Source: Mycobacterium celatum (GTDB taxonomy: Bacteria; Actinomycetota; Actinomycetes; Mycobacteriales; Mycobacteriaceae). From it: 64,000 nt of DNA. The notes under the pieces are model-generated. The model did no database searches. It was given only the letters and a program-made list of their open reading frames with translations, and was not told where the DNA came from. Shown in pieces: positions 35,250 through 44,520 of the stretch (positions are counted from its first letter, which is position 1; each line of letters opens with the position of its first letter). The stretch spans positions 98,032 through 162,031 of the forward strand of contig NZ_LQOM01000020.1 of NCBI RefSeq assembly GCF_002101595.1. The letters are read 5' to 3'. The translations under genes were made by a program, and so were the position numbers.

Positions 35250-35665
35250 GCGGCCTTCAATAGGCAGAAGGTAAAGGCGTTGACTTCGTGCGATATTCGT
35301 TCGGCCTTGACTTCACCGTCCACCATGATGCGGCAGCCGATGCTGTTGCTGTCTCCCTGCGCCACAATACTTCCCACGGCTGTGGCCTCAGTTGTCGCCA
35401 TGTCCAGCGACCACGGCAAGTGCGCTCCCTCGATACGCTGCGGGTCGGCATTGACGTCGAAATAGCTGATGTCGGCCGTGGTTCCCGGCGGCCCGAAAAT
35501 TTCGTACTTCAGGTGCTTGGGGTTGAACGGTTTGGTGTCGTTGACTTTGGTGTCGGCATACGATGGGCGCTTCTCATTGCCGAATATATTGTGGAGTCGT
35601 GTCACGGTGAATCCTCCGCCGGCGATGACCACCAGTATGACCAGCGGAATCCACACCCGTCTCAA
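35246..35665 (-). CDS. mmpS4: MmpS-family membrane protein, partner of MmpL
   Basis: This 139-residue protein has one N-terminal transmembrane anchor ([22 protein letters not shown]) and a periplasmic beta-rich domain. [26 protein letters not shown] and the Cys-containing [16 protein letters not shown] match the MmpS pattern. MmpS proteins assist their MmpL partners in lipid export. It is the first gene of the minus-strand operon with both mmpL genes. Its promoter lies in the 35666-36414 gap, which it shares with the first glycosyltransferase gene. Confidence 0.92.
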   Translation of the reverse strand: MRRVWIPLVILVVIAGGGFTVTRLHNIFGNEKRPSYADTKVNDTKPFNPKHLKYEIFGPPGTTADISYFDVNADPQRIEGAHLPWSLDMATTEATAVGSIVAQGDSNSIGCRIMVDGEVKAERISHEVNAFTFCLLKAA

Positions 35666-36414
35666 AACGCTGAAAATCGCGAATCCTCTCCACCCGTTTC
35701 CGTACCCGACGTCATGTCACCCGGCCAGCCATGCAACTACACATCGGCCACGACACGCCAGACGGCATCTCGAGTGGGGTGAGCGTCGCCGGCTAGCCGT
35801 GCGGCGATCACTTCAAACGAGCGGCCCCCACGGGAGCGCGACCAGATCTTGACGAGTAAACCATGCCGGCGGCCTCCATAACGGCTTGTTTCCCACGCGA
35901 TATGGGATCGTAATGCATGGCGCGTGCGTAACGGGGCGGTACGGTGCTACGCGTCCGTATCTGGACTTGGCCCGCAGCACGTTTCTAGTGTTCGACCAGC
36001 GCCTGGAGGCCAGGCGATGGCATCCCATCCTCGGCGTGTGCGGGGGTTGTAGGTGCCGTCGCCGCTAGGCCCACCGTGAACGGTGAGGAGAACGATCCCG
36101 ACCGATCAGTGATTCGGGGGCGGCGGGCTCCTTCGGTTGGGGGATATCGCTACGACGCCTACCCGTTGCTCATGCGACGCGCGCAAGCGGCGCCAGCTAC
36201 GGCGCGAAGCTTGCGATATGTCTCCAATTGGGTAATGTCAGCCAAATCACCGGTCAAGGCAGTGCCGTACGGGCGCTTACCCGAAAACTTCTGGGTTTCA
36301 CGACAATAGCGCGGATATCGGGCTATGCTGCCGGGCGGCTGAACCGGGCGACACAACATTCCACCTTCATTTCGCAGCATGGGCACGGGAAGTGAAAGGC
36401 CAGGATTTCCGCGA
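35666..36414. other. 749-bp divergent intergenic region, no gene recognised
   Basis: This gap separates mmpS4 (minus) from the first glycosyltransferase (plus). Short reading frames occur on both strands, but none shows a recognisable domain or good ribosome site. It must hold the promoters of both transport and glycosylation genes. I see no strong hairpin or long repeat. Confidence 0.5.
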
Positions 36415-37683
36415 ATGAAACTTGTGCTGGCAAGTTATGGAACGCGCGGCGATATCGAGCCCAGCGTTGCTCTTGGCCGTGAACTGCTCCGCAGGGGCCA
36501 TGACGTGCGCATGGCTGTTCCGCCCGACCTGGTGGGCTTCGCCGAGTCGGCGGGACTTGCGGCGGTCAGCTACGGGGTGGACACTCAGGCGCCGCTGGGC
36601 GTGTACCGGGACTTTTGGACAGGTTTTTTCCGAAAGCCGTGGAGGATCCCAGATCTGATCAGGCTGTGGCGCAAAGCGAGGGAGCTCGCGACCCGGTGCT
36701 GGGAGGAGGCGAGCATCACGCTGACAGCGCTGGCCGACGGAGCCGACCTGCTCTTCACCGGCCTGGTTTTCGAGCAACCCGCTGCCAATGTCGCGGAGTA
36801 CTACGACATGCCGTTGGCCACGTTGCATTACTACCCGAAGCGGGTCAACGGTCAGCTCCTTCCGTTTTTGCCGGCACCACTGAACCGCGCGGTGGCGAGG
36901 GCGAGCGAGTGGCTGATTTGGCGCGCCAGCAAAAGGCTTGAAGACGCGCAACGCCGGGAATTGGACCTGCCGAAAGCAACAGGTCCAGCCGCGCGACGGA
37001 TTAGCCAACGCCGATCGCTGGAAATCCAGGCCTACGATGAGCTTTGCTTTCCCGGGCTGGCAGCCGAATGGGCGGGTTGGAATGGCCGACGGCCGTTTGT
37101 GGGTGCGCTGACGGTGGAGTTGCCGACGGATGCCGATGAGGAGGTTTTGTCGTGGATTGCCGCGGGAACACCGCCGATTTTCTTCGGGTTCGGCAGCATA
37201 CCGTTTGAATATCCGGCGGACATGATCGTGATGATCAGCGCGGTCTGCGAGGAGTTGGGCGAGCGAGCCTTGGTGTGTGCGGCCGGGGCCGACTTGGGCG
37301 ACGTCCCGCGCACGGAGCATGTCAAGGTGGTGGACGCGGTGAATTACGCCGCAGTCTTTCCGGCCTGCCGCGCGATCGTGCACCACGGTGGCGCAGGGAC
37401 TACGGCCGCGGCCCTGCGCGCCGGAGTCCCCCAGTTGATCCGCTGGATGGCAGCGGATCAGCCGTACTGGGCCGCTGCGGTCAAACGATTGAAAGTGGGG
37501 AGGGCCCGGCGGTTTTCCAGTACTACCCGGCGATCGCTGATCGCAGACCTCCGCCGGATCCTCGCCCCCCAGTACAGCGCTCGGGCGCGGGAGATCGCCG
37601 GCCAGCTGAGCAAACCTGCCGAAAGCGTCGCGACCGCCGCCGATCTCGTGGAAAACTTCGTCCGCCTCAAGCAAGTTCGCTGA
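36415..37683 (+). CDS. GT1 (UGT-type) glycosyltransferase, GPL family, copy 1
   Basis: This 422-residue GT-B glycosyltransferase begins MKLVLASYGTRGDIEPSVALGRELLRRGHDV, the N-terminal fold shared by the GPL transferases (GtfA/GtfB/RtfA type). The nucleotide-sugar loop is IVHHGGAGTTAAALRAGVP (His323-His324). It is followed by AADQPYWAAAVKRL, which differs from the STDLDQTLWGA version of other copies. An ATG at 36379 is possible, but ATG 36415 aligns with all four paralogues. Role: adds a deoxysugar to the lipopeptide; donor and position are unknown. Confidence 0.88.
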   Translation: MKLVLASYGTRGDIEPSVALGRELLRRGHDVRMAVPPDLVGFAESAGLAAVSYGVDTQAPLGVYRDFWTGFFRKPWRIPDLIRLWRKARELATRCWEEASITLTALADGADLLFTGLVFEQPAANVAEYYDMPLATLHYYPKRVNGQLLPFLPAPLNRAVARASEWLIWRASKRLEDAQRRELDLPKATGPAARRISQRRSLEIQAYDELCFPGLAAEWAGWNGRRPFVGALTVELPTDADEEVLSWIAAGTPPIFFGFGSIPFEYPADMIVMISAVCEELGERALVCAAGADLGDVPRTEHVKVVDAVNYAAVFPACRAIVHHGGAGTTAAALRAGVPQLIRWMAADQPYWAAAVKRLKVGRARRFSSTTRRSLIADLRRILAPQYSARAREIAGQLSKPAESVATAADLVENFVRLKQVR

Positions 37684-37705
37684 CCGGCAAGAAGCGGACC
37701 CCTCG

Positions 37706-39109
37706 CTAGTCGATCTCGCCGGTGAGCCCGAACTCGGCCAGCGTCCGCGCAGCCAGCTCACGCAGAGCGGACTTTGTGTTCTCAGCGCCCGGTTGATAAG
37801 CGACGACGGTGATGAAGACCTTGCCACTGAGGCGCCCGGACAACACGGTCAATTGACCGCCTATTCGCTCAAGCCACTGTCGCGTTATGCGTTGCCCGGT
37901 CACGCGCGCGGCGGCGTATTCGGCGTCGGTGCCATCGAGGCGTGACAGCACCGAGCCGAGATCACCGAGAGTAGAACAAAAGACCGGGCGATCGGGGTCA
38001 GTGAACCCGGCATCGACCATCCGTTTCATTGCCCGGTTTGGTGTGAAGGGTGTCAGCCAAAGCACTTGCGACGACTCATCTGTTGTCTCCCGCACAGATC
38101 CCAGCGCCTGTTTGATGGCGGCACGGGCGTCACCCAAATCAGTTGTTAGGTGGGTAGGGTCGACGCTGACGCGCGCATACGACAATGCAAACGCGCGCGT
38201 GTCGCCCTCGACGCGCTCGCTTATGGGCAGTTGCAACGTAATAGCGCCGTCGCTGGCACGTCGACGCCCCACGCGCTCTCCGAGCTTCGCGGCCAATCCC
38301 GCGGCCAGCGTATTACTCGTCCCACCAAGCGCTTTCGCGCGCGAATCCCAGTCATCCAGGTCGATGTAGATGGTGATGGTGGGCACGACGACCACGTCGT
38401 CGCCGTCGCTTCCATGGAGTGCGGCGGGTCGCGGCGCCGGCGATCGCGCAACCTCAAGCCGGCCCCGGCGGGCCAGTTTCGCCGCGGTGGCAACCGCGCG
38501 GACAACCTCAGGAATGTCCTGCGCTGTTTGGCGAGCGTCCTGGACGACCGCGCGCAGTCGACTGCGCGAATGCGGCGGCGGGTAGCCGAGGTCGTGGGTG
38601 TTACCCAAGATCGCATCGGCAAGCACGTTGGCAAGCCCAAGACCGTCGATCAAGTAATGGGCGAGCACCAGGCTGACGGCGGTCGAACCGTCCGCAAGTG
38701 GAAGCACGGCGAGATGCCAACCAGGGCCTCGCTCTGGATCAACCGGTAGCTGCGAGCGTTCATCAGCCCAGTCGCTGAGTTCCGCCCGCGGCCGGGCGCG
38801 CTGAGCGACATCGATGTCAGACGGCCCCCGATCTATAACCCACCGATGGCGGCCGAACGGGAGCGGCGAACGCTCGATGCGCCGTCCCAACAACCCGTAA
38901 CCGAGATTGTGGTGAAAACGCCTTAGCCCGTCGAGGTCGATGCCGTGCTCATAAACCCAGACGACTTCGATGACTACCCTTTGGCCGGCTGCACTGTGCC
39001 CCGCAAACAAGGCTTGGTCCACCAACGCAAGCCGATTGTCCGGTCGCGCAGTGTCATTGGATACCACGCTGTGAAGCAACTCACGGGCAGGACGTAATCG
39101 GATCGGCAC
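37706..39109 (-). CDS. condensation-like O-acyltransferase, copy 1
   Basis: This 467-residue protein of the condensation/WS-DGAT/PapA superfamily has its active-site motif as LAHYLIDG (His151, Asp155, Gly156). The first His of the usual HHxxxDG is replaced, but the catalytic second His is kept. RRIERSPLPFGRHRWV is shared with the second copy at 50377-51690. GGAGG 7 nt before GTG 39109 supports the start. In a glycolipid locus it probably adds an acyl group to a sugar hydroxyl (inference). It converges with the first glycosyltransferase, 22 nt away. Confidence 0.8.
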   Translation of the reverse strand: MPIRLRPARELLHSVVSNDTARPDNRLALVDQALFAGHSAAGQRVVIEVVWVYEHGIDLDGLRRFHHNLGYGLLGRRIERSPLPFGRHRWVIDRGPSDIDVAQRARPRAELSDWADERSQLPVDPERGPGWHLAVLPLADGSTAVSLVLAHYLIDGLGLANVLADAILGNTHDLGYPPPHSRSRLRAVVQDARQTAQDIPEVVRAVATAAKLARRGRLEVARSPAPRPAALHGSDGDDVVVVPTITIYIDLDDWDSRAKALGGTSNTLAAGLAAKLGERVGRRRASDGAITLQLPISERVEGDTRAFALSYARVSVDPTHLTTDLGDARAAIKQALGSVRETTDESSQVLWLTPFTPNRAMKRMVDAGFTDPDRPVFCSTLGDLGSVLSRLDGTDAEYAAARVTGQRITRQWLERIGGQLTVLSGRLSGKVFITVVAYQPGAENTKSALRELAARTLAEFGLTGEID

Positions 39110-39280
39110 TGATCAGCCTCCGAGTACACGGGATTGGCACATGGCGCCGTGTGAGATGCAGACGTAACGAAGGGCGACTCTGCGCGAGACGGCGTGGCCC
39201 TTTCTGGGGTCCAACCGATTCATGAGCTGAGAGTATCTGATTCGCTGTACCGGCATGGCGAGCGTCGATCGCCGTCGGCC

Positions 39281-39296
39281 AGCCCTCGCGAGGGCT
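39281..39296. promoter_or_regulatory. 16-bp perfect palindrome in a divergent promoter region
   Basis: AGCCCTCGCGAGGGCT is self-complementary and is followed by TTTAG. It lies between the divergent acyltransferase (start 39109) and methyltransferase (start 39390). It could be an operator or a small hairpin affecting the methyltransferase mRNA. No regulator is assigned. Confidence 0.35.
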
Positions 39297-39389
39297 TTAG
39301 ATAATCGAGTCCGGCACCCCGGCAGGGGTCTACATTCCGGTTGACGGGTAGTTGACGCATGGCGTCGTTAGAGGCAAGGGGGAGCGTTG

Positions 39390-40229
39390 ATGGCCACCAC
39401 CATCGCACGCGCGTTACGTGACGGCGTGCTTGAGCCCGCCACGAGGGCAGTCATCTATTCCGCGCAGAGACGGTTATACCGCTACCTGACTCGCCGGGTT
39501 GCTGACGATGCGGTGTTCCTCAACTACGGCTACGAGCAAGACCCGCCGATGGGCCTGCCGCTGGATGCGGCCGACGAACCCGAGCGCTACCCGATCCAGC
39601 TGTATCACGCCACTGCCACCCAAGCCGGGGGACTCGTCGGCCAGCGGGTGCTGGAGGTGGGCTGCGGCCATGGCGGTGGCGCCTCCTATCTGACGCGCGC
39701 ACTGGCGCCGGCATCCTATGTCGCGATGGATGTCAACGCCGCCGGTATCGAGTTCTGCCGGCGCCGCCACCAGGTGCCCGGACTCGATTTCGTGCACGGC
39801 GACGCGGAAGACCTTCCCTTTCCCGCCGAATCGTTTGACGCGGTCATCAATGTCGAATCATCGCACTGCTACCCGCATTTCGACCGATTCCTCGCCGAGG
39901 TTTCCCGCGTGTTGCGCCCCGGCGGGACGTTTCTTTACACCGATCTACGTCAGCGACTTGTGTGCGCCCAATGGGAGGCGGACCTGAATAGTGCGCCCGG
40001 CCTGCACGTGGTGTTGTCGCGAAACATCGACGCCGAGGTGCTGCGAGGGATGACGCTGAATTCGGAGCGAATGCAGGCGTCGATGGAAAACGTGGCACCG
40101 CGCTTCTTGCGGCGTTGGGTGCGCGACATGCTGCCGGTGCACGGATCGGCAATTTATCGGAACATCCGGAGCGGACGAGACTCGTATTGGATGTACTGTC
40201 TGGCCAAGGCCGACGAATCGCCCAGGTGA
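39390..40229 (+). CDS. lipid O-methyltransferase, Rv2952-like (Fmt type)
   Basis: This 279-residue class I SAM methyltransferase shows VFLNYGYEQDPPMGLPLDAADEPER, VLEVGCGHGGGASYLTR (SAM-binding) and LDFVHGDAEDLPFPAESFDAVINVESSHCYPHF. These closely follow M. tuberculosis Rv2952, which methylates phthiotriol in DIM/PGL. GPL producers use a relative (Fmt) to methylate the 3-hydroxy fatty acid of GPL, the likely role here. GGGGGAG sits 6 nt before ATG 39390. The exact target cannot be read from the sequence. Confidence 0.87.
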   Translation: MATTIARALRDGVLEPATRAVIYSAQRRLYRYLTRRVADDAVFLNYGYEQDPPMGLPLDAADEPERYPIQLYHATATQAGGLVGQRVLEVGCGHGGGASYLTRALAPASYVAMDVNAAGIEFCRRRHQVPGLDFVHGDAEDLPFPAESFDAVINVESSHCYPHFDRFLAEVSRVLRPGGTFLYTDLRQRLVCAQWEADLNSAPGLHVVLSRNIDAEVLRGMTLNSERMQASMENVAPRFLRRWVRDMLPVHGSAIYRNIRSGRDSYWMYCLAKADESPR

Positions 40230-40309
40230 GTGACTTCAATTGCATGGGTTGAGATGCACAAATTTAACTGAGAGACAACCATCAACAATCAGAGAAAAGC
40301 GCGAGGAAC

Positions 40310-41149
40310 ATGACAGGACTGACAACCACGACCAAGATTCGTTGGTCCATCCGATACGTCGCTTTTCTATTGCGTATCGGGACCAGACACCCTTCTGTTC
40401 TGTGGCATTTCCTCGCCTGCAACTTGCGCTATATTCTAGTTAAACTTGGCGTTCTCCCCAGTGCGGCAAGACACGTTGCGGAGGTGCGTGCTGCATTCGA
40501 GGAGCATGCGGCGCAGGGACAATTCAAGGAACGATGGTTTGATATGAGTGACGTTATTGTCATTCAATGGTGTGCTGTTTTTTCCGGAATCTTTGATCGC
40601 GCAGCCCCCGTGAGCATCCTTGAAATCGGGTCCTGGGAAGGCCGCTCAAGCCTGTTTCTTTTGACCTACTTTACCCGAGGCCGCTTAACCGCGGTAGACA
40701 CGTGGGCCGGTATCGACTATTACTTATACAACGCAACCCCGGACGGACGGGACCTCGAAGCTCGATTCGATGGCAATCTTGCCCCATGCGCCACCCGCCT
40801 TATAAAGCGCAAGGGGTCGTCGCTACACGTGTTGCCGCAACTGCTGGATGAACAGCAAGAATTTGATCTGATATATGTAGACGGATCCCACTTTGCAGAC
40901 GATGTCTTAATGGATGGGATCACCGCATGGCGCCTGTTGAAGCAGGGCGGAGTAATGATCTTTGACGACTTTTTGTGGCCGTGCTACCCCCGGGCGCGGG
41001 CTAACCCCTGGTGGGCAATCGATCAGTTTTTGACATACCATGCCGGCGAATACAAGGTTCTAGCTGCGTACGACCAAATTATCTTGCAGAAAAAAACAAG
41101 GTTCACCGATCGTGTGACTGCTGACCTCACCGCAGTTCAGTGGCAATGA
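40310..41149 (+). CDS. class I SAM-dependent methyltransferase (Methyltransf_24-like)
   Basis: This 279-residue protein has a methyltransferase core, VSILEIGSWEGRSSLFLLTYF, followed by LTAVDTWAG, then FDLIYVDGSHFADDVLMDGITAWRLLKQGGVMIFDDF near residues 190-225. The N-terminal 50 residues are amphipathic and basic and may associate with the membrane. The codon use is visibly more AT-rich than its neighbours, hinting at separate acquisition. It probably methylates a GPL sugar hydroxyl. It follows the Rv2952-like gene by 80 nt. Confidence 0.78.
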   Translation: MTGLTTTTKIRWSIRYVAFLLRIGTRHPSVLWHFLACNLRYILVKLGVLPSAARHVAEVRAAFEEHAAQGQFKERWFDMSDVIVIQWCAVFSGIFDRAAPVSILEIGSWEGRSSLFLLTYFTRGRLTAVDTWAGIDYYLYNATPDGRDLEARFDGNLAPCATRLIKRKGSSLHVLPQLLDEQQEFDLIYVDGSHFADDVLMDGITAWRLLKQGGVMIFDDFLWPCYPRARANPWWAIDQFLTYHAGEYKVLAAYDQIILQKKTRFTDRVTADLTAVQWQ

Positions 41150-41179
41150 TTGCACGCGTGCAAGAGGCAACCGTGCCTC
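41150..41179 (+). terminator. two adjacent hairpins after the methyltransferase gene
   Basis: TTGCACGCGTGCAA (41150-41163) is a perfect palindrome. It is followed directly by GAGGCA-accg-TGCCTC (41164-41179). Placed immediately at the end of the methyltransferase gene, the pair is a plausible transcription terminator without a U-tract, as is common in mycobacteria. Confidence 0.5.
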
Positions 41180-41794
41180 GAGAGAACAGGCGCAACGGCG
41201 AGGTCCGCAAACTAACCGATCGCTGCCCACGTGACGACAGATCCGCGGCCGACGTGCGCGGTTAATGATGCCACCCTGCGATACAGACAGCGGGATCGCG
41301 CAGCGGCACCGTGATCTACAGCGGGGCTGTGGCGCGCGGTTCGCAGCCGGTGACGTCGTTGGACGGATGCTGAGGACCAGGCTGGAGGCCCGTCGGGGTT
41401 AAGCTTCGCCAGCGCCGCTAGTCTGCATATTCGCCGCGTGTATAAAAGGCTCGACGAGCTGCGTCTTTATTGCACCGAGTTCAATAAGAGCTATCGAGAA
41501 AAAAATTTGCTGAAGTTTGGTCATCATGCGCGAATCTTCGACCAACGTGGCGTACCTTCTGCGGAAAGCCCCCGCCCGGGGGCTTCGAGTTCCATCGCAA
41601 AGGGGGGCGCGGGTTGGAGCGGCTGATGGCCAGCGTTGACGAGTTTCGGCCCGCGTCGACGGCTTGCGATGATCACACGGTCCTCGACCGTAGGACGCTG
41701 AGGGGCGATCGCGGAGTCGGCAAATCGACACCTTATAGCAGGGTCTGCGCGAGTATCACCGCGTCGCTCGGCGAAATTTGGGACCGGTGGCTCG
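41180..41794. other. about 615-bp intergenic region, no gene recognised
   Basis: The stretch before the aminotransferase gene contains short frames on both strands without recognisable domains or good ribosome sites. It must carry the promoter for the aminotransferase-glycosyltransferase pair. Confidence 0.5.
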
Positions 41795-43024
41795 ATGCCC
41801 GCTGAGATCCCCTTTATCCGTCCAAGCTTCCCTAAGCCGGCCGAACTCGCCGAAGAGTTCGACGAAATTGTCAACGCCAACTGGTACACAAACTTCGGCC
41901 CGAAGGAACGACGGTTCGCCTTGGCGCTCGGTGAGTATCTCGGGCCCGACCTGCACGTCGCCACCTTCGCAAACGGCACTCTGGCGCTCATCGCAGCGCT
42001 TCATGCCACCGTCGGCCCGGGAACACGTGACCGCTACCTGCTGATGCCGTCCTTCACTTTCGTCGCCGTGGCGCAAGCCGCTCTATGGGCCGGATACCGG
42101 CCGTGGTTCATCGACATCGACGCCGACACCTGGCAGCCGAGTGCCCCTTCGGCGCGGGCCGTCCTGGAGTGCTCCCGCGATCTGATCGCCGGCATCGTGC
42201 TCCCCAACGTATTCGGCGTTGGCAACCCCGACGTTGATGTCTGGGAGGCTTTCGCCGCCGAGTGGGACCTGCCGATCGTGCTCGACTCGGCCGCTGGCTT
42301 CGGCTCCGCCTACACCGACGGGCAGCGCCTCGGCGCGCGTGGCGCCTGCGAGATCTTCTCCTTCCATGCCACGAAGCCGTTCGCGATTGGCGAGGGCGGC
42401 GCGCTGGTCTCTCGTGACCCCGGGCTAGTTGAGCAAGCGCGCATGTTCGCAGACTTCGGCTTCACCGGCCGGCAAACCACGCAGCTCGGACTGAACGGGA
42501 AGCTGCCGGAGCTCAGCGCAGCCATCGGCCTGCGCCAACTCGACGCGCTCGACGATCGCCTGGCCAGCCGCCGCAAAGTCTTCGACCGCTATCGCGCCGA
42601 ACTCAGTCCTGTGGGTCTACGGTTCCAGCCCAACGCGATTGCCTCCTCCGTCTGCTTCGCCAGCGCGTGCTGCGAGTCCGCGGACCACAAGACCGCGGTG
42701 CTCGCCGAACTGCGGCGCTACGCGATCCGGGCCCACGACTACTACAACCCACCGCAACACCTGCAGCCATACTTCATGGCCAACCCCCAGATGGTGAGAT
42801 CAGCAGATCTCACCGTCACAGCCGACGTCTGCTCACGGATCGTCTCGCTGCCGGTTCACCACTACATGCCTTCCGAAGACGTCGCACGCGTCGTTGCCGC
42901 AGTACAGCGAAGCTCGCAGCTCGTCCACCCGTCTGTGCGAAGCGACCGAAGTAGCAGAAGCAATGACCGATACCCCGGGGCTTGTCTAAGCGCCCAGGAA
43001 GTAGAGGGCTCAGAGCCGCGATGA
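41795..43024 (+). CDS. DegT/DnrJ/EryC1-family sugar aminotransferase
   Basis: This 409-residue PLP enzyme has the usual opening NANWYTNFGPKERRF, the phosphate-binding NGT (60-62), VLDSAAGFGSAY with Asp164, and FSFHATKPFAIGEGG with the Schiff-base Lys194. Family members convert a 4-keto (or 3-keto) nucleotide sugar to an amino sugar. With Gmd encoded nearby, GDP-4-keto-6-deoxymannose is an attractive substrate, as for GDP-perosamine synthase (inference). A tail of about 30 residues extends beyond the normal end. The stop overlaps the next glycosyltransferase ATG (ATGA), linking the two functions. Confidence 0.87.
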   Translation: MPAEIPFIRPSFPKPAELAEEFDEIVNANWYTNFGPKERRFALALGEYLGPDLHVATFANGTLALIAALHATVGPGTRDRYLLMPSFTFVAVAQAALWAGYRPWFIDIDADTWQPSAPSARAVLECSRDLIAGIVLPNVFGVGNPDVDVWEAFAAEWDLPIVLDSAAGFGSAYTDGQRLGARGACEIFSFHATKPFAIGEGGALVSRDPGLVEQARMFADFGFTGRQTTQLGLNGKLPELSAAIGLRQLDALDDRLASRRKVFDRYRAELSPVGLRFQPNAIASSVCFASACCESADHKTAVLAELRRYAIRAHDYYNPPQHLQPYFMANPQMVRSADLTVTADVCSRIVSLPVHHYMPSEDVARVVAAVQRSSQLVHPSVRSDRSSRSNDRYPGACLSAQEVEGSEPR

Positions 43025-44292
43025 AATTTGTACTGGCAGCCTGGGGAAGTCGCGGCGAAATCGAGCCCTGCGCCGCTGTCGGTCGTGAGCTGCTGCGAAG
43101 AGGCCATGACGTGTGCATGGCGGTCCCGCCTGACCTGGCCGGCATCGCCGAGGTGGCCGGGATTGTGGCGGTGCCGTACGGGCTTGAGGTGCAGGCGGTG
43201 CTTGACGCATACCGCGACTTCTGGACGAGGTTGTTTCACAACTTCTGGAATATTCGGGATCTCATCAGGTTGGGACACGAAGTTGTGGAACCCGGGAAGC
43301 GGTGCTGGGAGGAGATGAGCAGGACTCTGACGTCGCTAGCGGACGGGGCCGACCTCCTGTTCACCACTTTGTCTTTCGAGGATGCCGCGACCAATGTCGC
43401 GGAGTACCACGACATTCCGTTGGCCACCCTGCACTGGTTTCCCCTGCGACCCAATGGCCAGCTCTTACCATTCCTACCGAAAGGGTTGGGCCGCTCCGCG
43501 ATGAGGATCTACGAGTGGCTGACGTGGCGCATGACCACCAGGAAGCTCGAGGACGCGCAGCGCCGTGAACTCGGTTTGCCAAAGGCGACAACCCCTGCGC
43601 CGCGACGGATGATCGAACGTAAAGTACTGGAAATCCAAGCCTACGACGAGGTTTGCTTTCCGGGGCTGGCCGCCGAATGGGCGAAATTCGACGGCCAGCG
43701 GCCCTTTGTCGGCACATTGACGCTGGAGTCGCCCACGGATGCCGATGACGAGGCCTTGTCGTGGATAGCGGCGGGAAGGCCGCCGATTTTCTTTGGGTTC
43801 GGCAGCATACCGGTTGCGTCTGCTGCCGAGACGCTGGCCATGATCAGCGGGGCTTGCGAGGAATTGGGCGAGCGGGCATTGGTTGGCGCCGGCTGGAGTG
43901 ACTTCAGCGACGTCCCTCGTTGGGAGCATGTCAAGGTGGTGGGCGAGCTGAATTACGCAGCGATCTTTCCGGCCTGCCGCGCCGTCGTCCACCGCGGTAG
44001 CTCGGGCATCACCGATGCGGGCCTGCGTGCTGGGGTGCCCACGTTGGTCCTATCGACGGATCTCAACCAGACGCTCACAGGCGCAATGGTCAAACGGCTT
44101 AAAGTGGGCGCGGCGCGCCGCTTTTCAAGCGCTACTCGCGAATCGTTGGTTGCTGACCTGCGAACCATCCTCGGCCCGGACTACGTTGCCCGGTCCCGCG
44201 AATTCGCCAGACGGATGACCAAATCGACTGACAGCGCGGTCGCCGCCGCCGATCATCTGGAAAACTTCGCCCGCTTGCGGCGTATCGGCTGA
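43021..44292 (+). CDS. GT1 glycosyltransferase, GPL family, copy 2 with altered donor loop
   Basis: This 423-residue GT-B protein is paralogous to the other four copies and begins MKFVLAAWGSRGEIEP. The donor loop reads VVHRGSSGITDAGLRAGVP, so the conserved HHGGAGTT of copy 1 becomes HRGSSGIT (His324-Arg325). STDLNQTLTGAMVKRL retains the donor Asp and Gln. Translational coupling to the DegT aminotransferase suggests that it transfers the amino sugar, with the loop change tuned to a different donor (inference). Loss of activity is the alternative. Confidence 0.85.
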   Translation: MKFVLAAWGSRGEIEPCAAVGRELLRRGHDVCMAVPPDLAGIAEVAGIVAVPYGLEVQAVLDAYRDFWTRLFHNFWNIRDLIRLGHEVVEPGKRCWEEMSRTLTSLADGADLLFTTLSFEDAATNVAEYHDIPLATLHWFPLRPNGQLLPFLPKGLGRSAMRIYEWLTWRMTTRKLEDAQRRELGLPKATTPAPRRMIERKVLEIQAYDEVCFPGLAAEWAKFDGQRPFVGTLTLESPTDADDEALSWIAAGRPPIFFGFGSIPVASAAETLAMISGACEELGERALVGAGWSDFSDVPRWEHVKVVGELNYAAIFPACRAVVHRGSSGITDAGLRAGVPTLVLSTDLNQTLTGAMVKRLKVGAARRFSSATRESLVADLRTILGPDYVARSREFARRMTKSTDSAVAAADHLENFARLRRIG

Positions 44293-44520
44293 TCGCGAAG
44301 CTGTTAACCGGCCAACCGGTGCGCCGCGGCCGCGAAAATGTTTTGGCGAAGCTCGCTACCACACGGGCTTTGGATCAGCGAAGGCCTGCCGGCTCAGCGC
44401 GGGCAACCGACGGCGGCGAGATTGCCTCGCCGTAAACGCTAGAACAGGGGAGTAAGCCAGCAGTATTTTGGGTACCGGAAAACCCGCGGCGAGCACGCAG
44501 CTTGAACAAATAGGAATCCG

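Noticed and set aside
36367..37827. 486-residue minus-strand frame over glycosyltransferase copy 1
   Set aside because: It is a shadow of a gene with full GT1 motifs. Similar shadows exist over the other four copies.
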